The notes beneath the pieces are model-generated. The model was given only the letters and a program-made list of their open reading frames with translations. It was not told where the DNA came from and did not search any database. A stretch of 11,518 nt of DNA from an uncultured Oscillospiraceae bacterium (GTDB lineage Bacteria > Bacillota_A > Clostridia > Oscillospirales > Oscillospiraceae): contig CALXGD010000198.1 in the NCBI GenBank assembly GCA_944387745.1, forward strand, positions 1 to 11,518. Reading direction: 5' to 3'. The translations under genes and the position numbers were made by a program. Positions 1 to 6,115 of this stretch are shown here, one piece after another. Numbering within the stretch: position 1 is the first letter of the stretch; each line of letters opens with the position of its first letter.

Positions 1-125
1 TTCCGGGAGAACACGTTGATCAGCAGAATGGCCAGCAGCACTGCAAAGGTGAAGGTGGCAAAGACATAGAACACCTTGTAAATGCCTCTGGACACCCACT
101 GCAGCTTTTCGTTAAAGGCCTGCAT
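1..125 (-). CDS. dctQ: TRAP transporter small permease DctQ (5' part only)
   Basis: Only the first 41 codons are in the window; the gene runs off the left edge. The start ATG (123-125) is preceded by an AGGAG ribosome binding site. The peptide begins MQAFNEKLQWVSRGIYK, a short amphipathic head, followed by a hydrophobic segment (about residues 19-38, VFYVFATFTFAVLLAILLIN) that reads as the first transmembrane helix. DctQ proteins are four-helix membrane subunits that join the DctP binding protein to the large permease DctM in Na+-coupled TRAP importers. The assignment rests mainly on position, 217 bases downstream of dctP on the same strand, plus this N-terminal form. The dctM gene is expected next, outside the window. 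A fused DctQM cannot be excluded. Confidence 0.72.
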   Translation of the reverse strand, partial: MQAFNEKLQWVSRGIYKVFYVFATFTFAVLLAILLINVFSR

Positions 126-177
126 AGGACCTCTCCTTTCTAATGTTTCACAGGGAGTGCGGAAGGATAAAAGGGGC

Positions 178-218
178 GCTGCGGAGCTTTTAGGCTGGGC
201 CACCAAAAGCTCCGCAGC
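178..218 (-). promoter_or_regulatory. Strong intercistronic hairpin (14-bp perfect stem) between dctP and dctQ
   Basis: GCTGCGGAGCTTTT at 178-191 is exactly complementary to 205-218, with a 13-base loop. Read on the minus strand (the direction of transcription), the stem is followed by GCCCCTTTTATCC, so it could act as a weak or partial terminator. It could also be a 3' stabiliser that makes dctP mRNA more abundant than dctQM mRNA, as is known for TRAP operons with a dctP-dctQ stem-loop. No T-run follows on the plus strand. Confidence 0.75.
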
Positions 219-260
219 CGAAAGAAAGAGAAGAAAATGTTGAAAGAAACTGTTTTTGTT

Positions 261-295
261 TGTCCCGCCGCTCCGCCTCGCGGGGCGGCGGGACA
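261..295 (-). promoter_or_regulatory. GC-rich hairpin directly after dctP
   Basis: TGTCCCGCCGC at 261-271 pairs perfectly with 285-295, and inner CCGC/GCGG bases can extend the stem. On the minus strand it lies 48 bases after the dctP stop codon and is followed by an A-rich stretch, not a U-run. It is therefore not a classical intrinsic terminator for the operon. A 3'-end stabiliser or exonuclease barrier for dctP mRNA is the better reading. On the plus strand a T-rich stretch precedes it, so it is not a plus-strand terminator either. Confidence 0.7.
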
Positions 296-342
296 CGCAT
301 ATCTGTGACTTCTACAGGATAAAATCAGAAAATTAGAAGAAA

Positions 343-1404
343 TTAATACTCGAAGTTGCGGATCTCGTCGATCAGGTCGGCGCCGTAAGTATCCTCGAAC
401 TCCTCATACACGCTGGCAGTGGCCGCTCTCCAAGCCTCCTTGTCAGGATTCTCGTTGATAATCATGCCCTGCTCCTTCAGGAACTCGATCTGCTCGGCCT
501 CGCTGCTGCGGATGCCTTCCTTCTCCACCAGGCCGGCCTCGTGGGCAGCCTGCATGACGATCTCCTGGTCCTCAGCGGTGAGCTTCTCCCACACGTTGCC
601 GTTCATGCACAGAGCCATAACGGTGTAGATGTGGCCGTCCAGCACCATGTAGTCCTGAACCTCATAGAAGTTGTCGTCCACGAAGGCAAAGACGGGGCCT
701 TCCTGTCCGTCCACAGTGCCGTTGGAGCAGGCCAGATACACTTCCTTGTAACCCAGGGTAGAGGTGGAAGCGCCCAGAGCGGCGGCGGTAGCGGCCTGGA
801 TGGGGTTATCCGGGATACGGATCAGCTGGCCAGCCATATCCTCGGGGCCATTGATCTCGCCGGCATTGGTGGAGTAGTGACGGAAGCCGGAGTCCCAGTA
901 GTCCAGCACCATGGTGTGAGTGTTGTTCCAGATGCTGTCGCGGAACTGCTGGCCGGGGGCACCGTCAAAGACGGCGTCCACGTGCTCGTTGCTCTCAAAG
1001 AGGTAGGGCAGGCTGAACACGTTGAAGTTGGAGTCCAGCTTAGCCACGGAGCTGGAGCCGATTAGGCAGGCGTCCACAGTGCCCATGGCCACGCCCTCGG
1101 CCATCTCGCCCTCGGTGCCCAGAGCCTCGTCGGGGAACACTTCCACCTGAACGGCGCCCTTGGTGTTCTCCTCTACCAGGCGCTCAAACTCGGCCAGGCC
1201 CTGATAGAAGAAGGAGTCGGAGTTGTGGTTGGTGCCCACCTTAAAGGTCAGGTAGGTGTCCCGGGTGCCGTCCTCATTGACCGCGGAGCTGCCGCCGGAA
1301 GCGGCGCCGCCGGAGCTGGCGGGGGTGCTGGTCTCGCCACCGCCGCAGGCGGCCAGAGACAGGGCCATTGTTGCTGCCATCGCAGCGCACAGGAACTTTT
1401 TCAT
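343..1404 (-). CDS. dctP: TRAP transporter solute-binding lipoprotein (DctP family)
   Basis: This is the extracytoplasmic receptor of a TRAP importer, 353 aa. The N-terminus is a lipoprotein signal (MKKFLCAAMAATMALSLAAC) with lipobox LAAC and predicted acylated Cys20. A Gly/Ser/Ala linker (about 21-41) follows, as expected for a membrane-tethered binding protein in a Gram-positive. The mature domain shows DctP hallmarks: a GFRHYSTN segment with Arg175, and GQLIRIPDNP with Arg196, which aligns with the conserved Arg (Arg147 in SiaP) that salt-bridges the ligand's carboxylate. ALGAS, EVYLACSNGTVDGQEGP and the C-terminal helices follow. An acidic organic ligand is therefore expected; which one cannot be read from sequence. 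A strong AAGGAGG site lies upstream of the ATG. The gene follows transketolase C-subunit B by 63 bases and precedes dctQ, so import and catabolism genes appear co-transcribed. Confidence 0.93.
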   Translation of the reverse strand: MKKFLCAAMAATMALSLAACGGGETSTPASSGGAASGGSSAVNEDGTRDTYLTFKVGTNHNSDSFFYQGLAEFERLVEENTKGAVQVEVFPDEALGTEGEMAEGVAMGTVDACLIGSSSVAKLDSNFNVFSLPYLFESNEHVDAVFDGAPGQQFRDSIWNNTHTMVLDYWDSGFRHYSTNAGEINGPEDMAGQLIRIPDNPIQAATAAALGASTSTLGYKEVYLACSNGTVDGQEGPVFAFVDDNFYEVQDYMVLDGHIYTVMALCMNGNVWEKLTAEDQEIVMQAAHEAGLVEKEGIRSSEAEQIEFLKEQGMIINENPDKEAWRAATASVYEEFEDTYGADLIDEIRNFEY

Positions 1405-1436
1405 TATTTTTCCTCCTTAAAGATTTTGAATTGCCA

Positions 1437-1453
1437 GCCCGCAAAACGCGGGC
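1437..1453 (-). promoter_or_regulatory. Small GC hairpin between transketolase B and dctP
   Basis: GCCCGC (1437-1442) pairs with GCGGGC (1448-1453) around a five-base loop. It sits in the 63-base gap between the transketolase C-subunit B stop and the dctP Shine-Dalgarno. On the minus strand no U-run follows, so read-through into dctP is expected. It may be an RNA processing or stability element that sets off the dctP segment of the transcript. Confidence 0.5.
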
Positions 1454-1467
1454 GGTTTCACAATAGG

Positions 1468-2409
1468 TTAACCCTTCAGTTGCATCACTGCATCAACGAT
1501 GTTGGGGGTATCAATCTCCAGGCACTTGCGCAGATAGGCCCGGTCGCCCACCTCGCCGAAGCGGTCCTTGACGCCCACTCTCCGCATGGGAACGGGGCAG
1601 TTCTCCACCAAAACCTCTGCCACAGCACTTCCCAGGCCGCCGATGATATTGTGGTTCTCCACCGTCACAATGCAGCCGGTCTCCTGAGCGGCCTTGACTA
1701 CGGCCTCCTGGTCAATGGGCTTGATGGTGTGCATGTTCAGGACGCGGGCCTCGATTCCCTTGCCCTTCAGGATCTCAGCGGCCTCCAGGCACTGAGCCAG
1801 CATAATGCCCGCGGAGATGATGGTCACATCGCCGCCCTCCCGCAGCACATCGGCCTTGCCCAGCTGATAGTGGTAGTCCGGTCCGTAGAAGGTGGGGGTC
1901 ATGCCACGGTCGTACCGCAGGTATACCGGGCCGCCCAGGTCCAAAATGGCGGGGATCATCTGCCGCAGCTGCACTCCGTCAAAGGGCTCCACAATCGTGG
2001 TGTTGGCGATGCCGCGAATCGCAGCTACGTCGTCATAGCCCTGGTGAGTACCGCCGTTGATCTCGGCCACGATTCCGGGGGACAGGCCCACCAGCACCGC
2101 GCTGAGCTTGCTGTAGGCCAGGGAGATGGTCAGCTGGTCCAGAACACGCCGGCTCATAAAGGGGCCGAAGGCGTGGGCGAAGGGCAGCTTTCCGCTGACG
2201 GACAGGCCGGCGGCCACGCCCACCATATCCGCCTCCGCGATGCCCACATTGAAGGAGCGGTCCGGATAGGCCTCTTCAAAAGCCTGCGTGCCGGAGATCT
2301 GCCGGGAGTCAGAGTTGATGATGCAGATGCGGTCGTCAGTCTTGGCCAGTTCGATCAAGGTATCACAGAATACCTTCCTCATTTCCAGTTTCTCTTCCAT
2401 AGTTTTCAT
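1468..2409 (-). CDS. Transketolase C-terminal subunit, divergent copy B
   Basis: This 313-aa protein covers the pyrimidine-binding and C-terminal domains of transketolase; it should pair with the N-subunit encoded just upstream to form the thiamine diphosphate (ThDP) enzyme. Seen: NVGIAEADMVGVAAGLSVSG with the ThDP-activating Glu59, and GGTHQGYDD with His122 (E. coli TktA His473). Where copy A and E. coli have a His that binds substrate phosphate (His461 in E. coli), this copy has Ser110 (VGLSPG). Where they have the acceptor-sensing Asp469, it has Asn118. The C-terminal domain (about 185-313) is normal: DVTIISAGIMLAQCLEAA, HTIKPIDQEAV, ENHNIIGGLGSAVAE, KDRFGEVGD. It starts 15 bases after the N-subunit stop, with GGGAGGTGA immediately before the ATG; Met4 is an alternative start. 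The substitutions suggest a substrate other than ordinary sugar phosphates, which is an inference. Confidence 0.9.
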   Translation of the reverse strand: MKTMEEKLEMRKVFCDTLIELAKTDDRICIINSDSRQISGTQAFEEAYPDRSFNVGIAEADMVGVAAGLSVSGKLPFAHAFGPFMSRRVLDQLTISLAYSKLSAVLVGLSPGIVAEINGGTHQGYDDVAAIRGIANTTIVEPFDGVQLRQMIPAILDLGGPVYLRYDRGMTPTFYGPDYHYQLGKADVLREGGDVTIISAGIMLAQCLEAAEILKGKGIEARVLNMHTIKPIDQEAVVKAAQETGCIVTVENHNIIGGLGSAVAEVLVENCPVPMRRVGVKDRFGEVGDRAYLRKCLEIDTPNIVDAVMQLKG

Positions 2410-2424
2410 TCACCTCCCAACGAG

Positions 2425-3240
2425 TTACTGCAAATCCTTCAGAGCGTCCTGAAGATCCTCGGCGGTCACCGGCATACTGTGGCACTTGGTGGTGCCCTCG
2501 ATCTTCTTCCATCCCTTACCCTTGATGGTGTGCATGACAATCATGTTGGGCATGTCCTCACACTGCTCGGCCTTGCCCAGGGCGTCATAAATGGCCTGCA
2601 TATCGTGGCCATCGATCTCCTGGACGTTCCAGCCGAAGGCGCGCCACTTGTCTGCGGCGTTGCGCATGGAGTTCACAGAATCCACAGGGCCGTCGATCTG
2701 CTGTCCGTTCAGGTCCAGGAAGCAGGTGAGCCGGCCTAGCTTCATCTGCGCGGCAAACATGCCGGCCTCCCAGATCTGACCCTCCTGACTCTCGCCGTCG
2801 CCGATGATGCAGTAGACGCGGGCGTTGTTGCCGTCCATCCGGTCGGCCAGCGCCATGCCCACAGCGGCGGACAGGCCCTGACCCAGAGAGCCGGCCGTCA
2901 TGTCAATGCCGGGAGTCAGCAGGCGGTCACAGTGGCTGGGGAGGATCGTTCCAGGCTTATTCAGGGTGTAGATCTCCTTCCGGTCAAAGTACCCCTTCAT
3001 GCACAGGACGGAGTACAGTCCCGGTCCGCCGTGGCCCTTGGACAGGACCAGACGGTCGCGCCCCTTCATCTGGGGATTCTTGGGATCGACGTTCATCTTC
3101 TCGTAATAGAGAACCGTCAACGCATCCACAATGTCCAGTGCACCGCCCACGTGACCCTTGCCCAGACTGGCAATCATCTCCATGGTCGTGCGCCGCGCTT
3201 CTTTGGCCAGGTCGGTTAGTTCTTGAATACTATGCCGCAT
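2425..3240 (-). CDS. Transketolase N-terminal subunit, copy B
   Basis: This 271-aa protein covers the ThDP diphosphate-binding domain. Visible in order: GKGHVGGAL (His30, E. coli His26 position), LVLSKGHGGPGLY (His70, E. coli His66 position), PSHCDRLLTPGIDMTAGSLGQG (about 101-122), GDGESQEGQIWEA (147-159, the GDG ThDP-Mg motif), DLNGQQIDG with Asn178 (metal ligand), and KGKGW followed by CHSMPVT, where most transketolases have WHG. The GHP motif near residue 100 of ordinary enzymes is replaced by SHCD here, while subunit A keeps GHPD. It would assemble with the C-subunit just downstream. A good GGAAAGGAG site precedes the ATG, in a 45-base gap after the racemase-like gene that carries three AGGAAA-type copies. 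Confidence 0.9.
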   Translation of the reverse strand: MRHSIQELTDLAKEARRTTMEMIASLGKGHVGGALDIVDALTVLYYEKMNVDPKNPQMKGRDRLVLSKGHGGPGLYSVLCMKGYFDRKEIYTLNKPGTILPSHCDRLLTPGIDMTAGSLGQGLSAAVGMALADRMDGNNARVYCIIGDGESQEGQIWEAGMFAAQMKLGRLTCFLDLNGQQIDGPVDSVNSMRNAADKWRAFGWNVQEIDGHDMQAIYDALGKAEQCEDMPNMIVMHTIKGKGWKKIEGTTKCHSMPVTAEDLQDALKDLQ

Positions 3241-3244
3241 GACA

Positions 3245-3275
3245 AAGCTCCTTTCCTACTTTCCTATTTTCCTTC
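3245..3275 (-). promoter_or_regulatory. Triplicated AGGAAA purine motif upstream of transketolase N-subunit B
   Basis: Read on the minus strand, the 45-base gap contains AAGGAAAATAGGAAAGTAGG followed by AAAGGAG, that is, AGGAAA-like units spaced about 8 bases apart, the last merging with the functional Shine-Dalgarno. It may provide standby ribosome sites or may be chance purine richness. Confidence 0.3.
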
Positions 3276-3285
3276 TGAGATACGC

Positions 3286-3966
3286 TTACTGTTTGCTGGC
3301 TGCGATTTCATTTAATTTATCCGCAACTGCGCCGTAACCGGAGAAAAAGCTGCACAGCAGCGGAGTTTTCACATCTTCCAGCTCGGGGAGCAGGGCCCGC
3401 ATAGACACCTGAGCCATCACGATGGCGTCATACCCCATCTTGTCCAGCTCGCGGATGTTCTGGAGCAGGATCCGGTTGTGCTCCTCCGGGTGGCCGGCCT
3501 GAAGTGCGTCCCAGGCGGCGTTCTGTAGATATTGGGTGCACTTCATCTCCTTGCCCTGCTCCGCGCCAAACTTCTCAATGAGGCGCTGGCTGGGGCCCAG
3601 GGTGGTCTCCACGGTGGCAATCAGGGCAATCTTCTCGCCCAGCGACACCGCCTCTTTTGCCATGGGGACGTCGACCTTCATCACAGGGATGCTGACTTCC
3701 TTGGCATAGATGTCGGCCACCTCGCCCACGGTGGAGCAGGAGTTGACGATCAGATCCGCCCCAGAGATCTCAGCGGCCTTGGCGTACAAAGTCATCCGGT
3801 CAATAACCGCCTGGGTGGGGCCGCCGTTGGCCCGCACATCCTTCAGCAGGGTGCTGTCGGTGATGAACTCCACCTGAACGCCGGGCACCTTCTCCTGAAG
3901 AAACGCCACCGTATCATCTCTTTTGGCGAAGCTGGTTTGAAGAATACACACATGAGGTCCCTTCAT
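3286..3966 (-). CDS. Asp/Glu racemase superfamily protein lacking the second catalytic Cys
   Basis: I place the start at ATG 3964-3966 (AAGGAA site upstream), giving 226 aa; a longer in-frame extension to 4161 overlaps transketolase C-subunit A in another frame and is not real. The fold is the two-lobed Asp/Glu/hydantoin racemase type. The first catalytic Cys is present (Cys77 in ADLIVNSCSTVGEV), followed by IPVMKVDVPMAKEAV and EKIALIATVETTLGPSQ at the lobe start. About 108-112 residues after Cys77, where the family normally has a GCT motif with the second Cys, this protein has VMAQVSM (183-189). Cys205 (LLCSFFSGYG) lies further on and is probably not equivalent. A two-base racemase mechanism is therefore doubtful. 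A one-Cys isomerase, decarboxylase or lyase-like role on the imported acid is possible; the true reaction is unknown. It sits between the two transketolase pairs, 31 bases after pair A. Confidence 0.8.
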   Translation of the reverse strand: MKGPHVCILQTSFAKRDDTVAFLQEKVPGVQVEFITDSTLLKDVRANGGPTQAVIDRMTLYAKAAEISGADLIVNSCSTVGEVADIYAKEVSIPVMKVDVPMAKEAVSLGEKIALIATVETTLGPSQRLIEKFGAEQGKEMKCTQYLQNAAWDALQAGHPEEHNRILLQNIRELDKMGYDAIVMAQVSMRALLPELEDVKTPLLCSFFSGYGAVADKLNEIAASKQ

Positions 3967-3997
3967 ATGAATTCCTTCCTTTCTGTATTGACAGGGT

Positions 3998-4954
3998 TTA
4001 TCCGTGAAACATCTGCTTGCGCTGCACAAGCGCCTTGGATTTCTCCACAATGGAGTCCACATCCATGCCGTGATCCCGATACAGCAGCTCCGGATCTCCG
4101 GACTCGCCGAATCGATCTTGGATGCCCACCAGCTCCATGGGAACCGGCTGATTCTGTACAACCACCTCTGCTACAGCGGATCCCAGACCGCCCATGACGG
4201 TGTGATCCTCAATGGTCATCACGGCGCCGGTCTCCCGGGCAGCACAGAGGACGGCCTCCCGGTCCAGGGGCTTGATGGTGGCCATATCCAGCACACGCAC
4301 CAGAATTCCCTGCTCCCTCAGGATGTTCGCCGCCTCCACCGCTTTCCTCAGAAGGATGCCGGAGACGATCATGGTCATATCGGAGCCATAATTCAAAACC
4401 GTGTTGGCCTTGCCCCACTCAAAGTGGTAGGTAGCCGGGTCATACAGATCGGGAACGGGATTGCGGTGAAGGCGGATGTACAGCGGGCCAGTAAAGTCCA
4501 CCGCTGCGTGGGCCAGCGCCCGGGCAGCCACTGCATCAGCGGGCTGCACCACCGTCATATTGGGGAAGGCCCGCATGATGGACACGTCCTCAATGGCGAT
4601 GTGGGTCGCTCCGTCTCCGCCCACCTGGAGGCCGGTGTGGGTCCCCACCACTGTCACATTCAGCTTGGGATAGCAGACAAAGGTTCGCACCTGTTCACAG
4701 GCCCGCATGGAAGCAAACACTGCAAATGTCACCAGAAAAACCTTGTTCCCCGATGCCGCCAGACCGGCGGCAGAGGAGACCAGATTCTGTTCCGCAATGC
4801 CGAAGGAAAATTCGCGCTCCGGAAACAGCTTTCCGAATTTATCCAGTCCGCATGCCTTGGTATCGGCGTTGCAAACCACAAAATTTTCATTGGTCTTGCC
4901 GATCTCAATCAATTCCTCGCCAAAAGCCATGCGGGTCGCTAAGACCTTACCCAT
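3998..4954 (-). CDS. Transketolase C-terminal subunit, copy A
   Basis: This 318-aa protein partners the N-subunit encoded immediately upstream. Key residues: FGIAEQNLVSSAAGLA with activating Glu55, VVGTHTGLQVGGDGATHIAIED with His106 (phosphate-contact position, E. coli His461), Asp114 (Asp469) and His118 (His473), then MRAFPNMTVVQPADAV and GPLYIRLHRNPVPDLYD. The C-terminal domain (about 185-318) has the usual DMATIKPLDREAV, EDHTVMGGLGSAVAE and QDRFGESGDPELL. One oddity is Gly-Gly where most enzymes have Gly-Glu just before Asp114, and Ile for Gln after His118. The start ATG shares its A with the TAA stop of the N-subunit, so the two are likely translationally coupled; an AGGAGAGGGG sequence precedes it. 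It transfers two-carbon ketol units in general; the natural substrate is not deducible. Confidence 0.93.
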   Translation of the reverse strand: MGKVLATRMAFGEELIEIGKTNENFVVCNADTKACGLDKFGKLFPEREFSFGIAEQNLVSSAAGLAASGNKVFLVTFAVFASMRACEQVRTFVCYPKLNVTVVGTHTGLQVGGDGATHIAIEDVSIMRAFPNMTVVQPADAVAARALAHAAVDFTGPLYIRLHRNPVPDLYDPATYHFEWGKANTVLNYGSDMTMIVSGILLRKAVEAANILREQGILVRVLDMATIKPLDREAVLCAARETGAVMTIEDHTVMGGLGSAVAEVVVQNQPVPMELVGIQDRFGESGDPELLYRDHGMDVDSIVEKSKALVQRKQMFHG

Positions 4955-5802
4955 TACACGACACCCCTCTCCTGAATCTCAACAATGGCCTTTACCAGCT
5001 GCTCGTCGTCCGGCGCCGCACCGTGCCAGGCAGCGTTGTCCTCCATGAAAGAAACGCCTTTGCCTTTGACTGTGCGCATCAGGATCACTGTGGGATGTCT
5101 CATTGTTTTTGCGGTATGTAGGGCTGTGAGGATGTCCTTCATGTTGTGGCCGTTGACCTCCACCACACGCCACCCAAAGGCGCGCCACTTGTCGGCCAGA
5201 GGCTCCACCGTCATTACATCGTTCGTCCATCCGTTAATCTGAACACCGTTGCAGTCTACAATGGCAATCAGGTTTTTCAGGTCGTGGTGATTGGCTGCCA
5301 TAGCGGCCTCCCATACCTCGCCCTCCTGAGTCTCTCCGTCGCCCAGCATAACGTAGGTCATGTAGTCCTGCTTATGCAATCTCCCGGAGAGTGCCATGCC
5401 TACACCTACGGCAAGGCCGTTTCCCAGGGAGCCGGTGCTCATGTCCACACCCGGCACCTTGTTCATATCCGGATGTCCCTGGAGGATGGAGTGGTACTGC
5501 CGCAGGGTATTCAAAATCGCCGGATCAAAATACCCTCTTCTGGCCAGCGCCGCATACAGGGCCGGGCACGCATGTCCCTTCGAAAGCACAAAGCGATCCC
5601 GGTTCGGGTTCCGGGGATCGGCAGGGTCAATGTTCATCACGTGGAAATAAAGGGCTGTGATCATATCCACCGCGGAGAGAGAACCTCCCGGGTGACCAGC
5701 CTTGGCCGCATGAATCATGGAGATGATATCCTCGCGGAGCTGCGCCGCCTGCTTCTCCAGCCGCTCTACATCCTGTTGGGTAAAGTAATTTTTACTTACC
5801 AT
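4954..5802 (-). CDS. Transketolase N-terminal subunit, copy A
   Basis: This 282-aa ThDP-binding subunit is the first gene of the operon. Seen: HAAKAGHPGGSLSAVDM (His37), RFVLSKGHACPALYAAL (His77), LQGHPDMNKVPGVDMSTGSL (His110, substrate-channel GHP motif), GDGETQEGEVWEAA (154-167, ThDP-Mg motif), CNGVQINGW with Asn185 (metal ligand), TVKGKGVSFMED and AAWHGAAPD with His260 (E. coli His261 position). All canonical catalytic histidines are therefore kept, unlike the partner-B system. AAAGGAG lies 8 bases before the ATG. It overlaps the C-subunit start by one base, which ensures equal synthesis. A promoter and LysR-type dyads lie in the 313 bases upstream, shared with the divergent regulator gene. 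Confidence 0.93.
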   Translation of the reverse strand: MVSKNYFTQQDVERLEKQAAQLREDIISMIHAAKAGHPGGSLSAVDMITALYFHVMNIDPADPRNPNRDRFVLSKGHACPALYAALARRGYFDPAILNTLRQYHSILQGHPDMNKVPGVDMSTGSLGNGLAVGVGMALSGRLHKQDYMTYVMLGDGETQEGEVWEAAMAANHHDLKNLIAIVDCNGVQINGWTNDVMTVEPLADKWRAFGWRVVEVNGHNMKDILTALHTAKTMRHPTVILMRTVKGKGVSFMEDNAAWHGAAPDDEQLVKAIVEIQERGVV

Positions 5803-5859
5803 ATTCCCGCTCCTTTCTTTTGAACGTCTGTCAGAGGATCAAGGGTTTCCCCGCTGGTA

Positions 5860-5889
5860 ATAGTACACCGAATCCGCCTATGTGTCCAA
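5860..5889 (-). promoter_or_regulatory. Putative promoter of the transketolase-TRAP operon
   Basis: On the minus strand TTGGAC (5884-5889) and TACTAT (5860-5865) are separated by 18 bases. This puts the transcription start near 5853, about 50 bases before the first start codon. The hexamers are each imperfect, as expected for an activated promoter. The nearer LysR-like dyad arm (5908-5916) would lie about 55-63 bases upstream of the start, the usual activator position. Confidence 0.45.
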
Positions 5890-5907
5890 GGCGGTTTTGC
5901 GACACTT

Positions 5908-5974
5908 ACTATCACAAAAATCAATAATGGATGGGCGTTTTCCTCTTGACAAAACCTCAAAACACTGTGATAGT
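5908..5974. promoter_or_regulatory. Paired LysR-type operator arms (ACTATCACA / TGTGATAGT)
   Basis: ACTATCACA at 5908-5916 recurs as its exact reverse complement at 5966-5974, 49 bases apart. The right copy is itself inside an imperfect dyad, CACTGTGATAGTG (5963-5975), and overlaps the -10 element of the regulator's own promoter. The left copy sits upstream of the operon promoter. Matching arms at both promoters are what an autoregulated LysR activator binding two sites with DNA looping would need. Assignment to the regulator at 6116 is by position. Confidence 0.55.
5946..5974 (+). promoter_or_regulatory. Promoter of the first LysR gene
   Basis: A consensus TTGACA (5946-5951) is followed after exactly 17 bases by GATAGT (5969-5974, four of six consensus bases). 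The predicted transcript has a leader of about 130 bases before the ATG at 6116. The operator-like TGTGATAGT covers the -10, which suggests negative autoregulation. Confidence 0.55.
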
Positions 5975-6115
5975 GAGAGGAAAGAACATGTAAGCTGCGG
6001 AACTTTGGTCTCTGAGTTCAGATATGCCATGCCATTTTATACAAAAAAGATGTAAAATCTTCTATCATTCAAACAAATTCAAATTGGAATCTTTACGACA
6101 CTGGAGGGTAACGCT

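Larger units (their letters stand above)
5803..6115. promoter_or_regulatory. Divergent control region between transketolase operon and LysR gene
   Basis: This 313-base gene-free stretch holds outward-facing promoters for both flanking transcription units, a pair of matched inverted LysR-type sites, a CCGCCT/AGGCGG dyad (5874-5879 and 5889-5894) over the operon -35 element, and an AT-rich leader (about 6030-6095) before the regulator gene. No protein-coding signal is seen in it. The layout is that of a classic LysR-regulated divergent locus. Confidence 0.7.

Noticed and set aside
1225..2739. A 504-codon open frame on the plus strand opposite transketolase C-subunit B, N-subunit B and part of dctP
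   Set aside because: It runs antisense to three well-supported genes, has no ribosome site and no recognisable domain. It results from GC-biased codon use on the true strand.
3967..4161. A longer N-terminus for the racemase-like protein
   Set aside because: The extension overlaps the 3' end of transketolase C-subunit A in another frame, reads as non-protein-like sequence, and the ATG at 3966 has its own ribosome site.
5874..5898. CCGCCT/AGGCGG stem followed by TTTT on the plus strand as a terminator
   Set aside because: No plus-strand transcript is expected to enter from the left, the stem is only 6 bp and it lies over a promoter -35; an operator is more likely.
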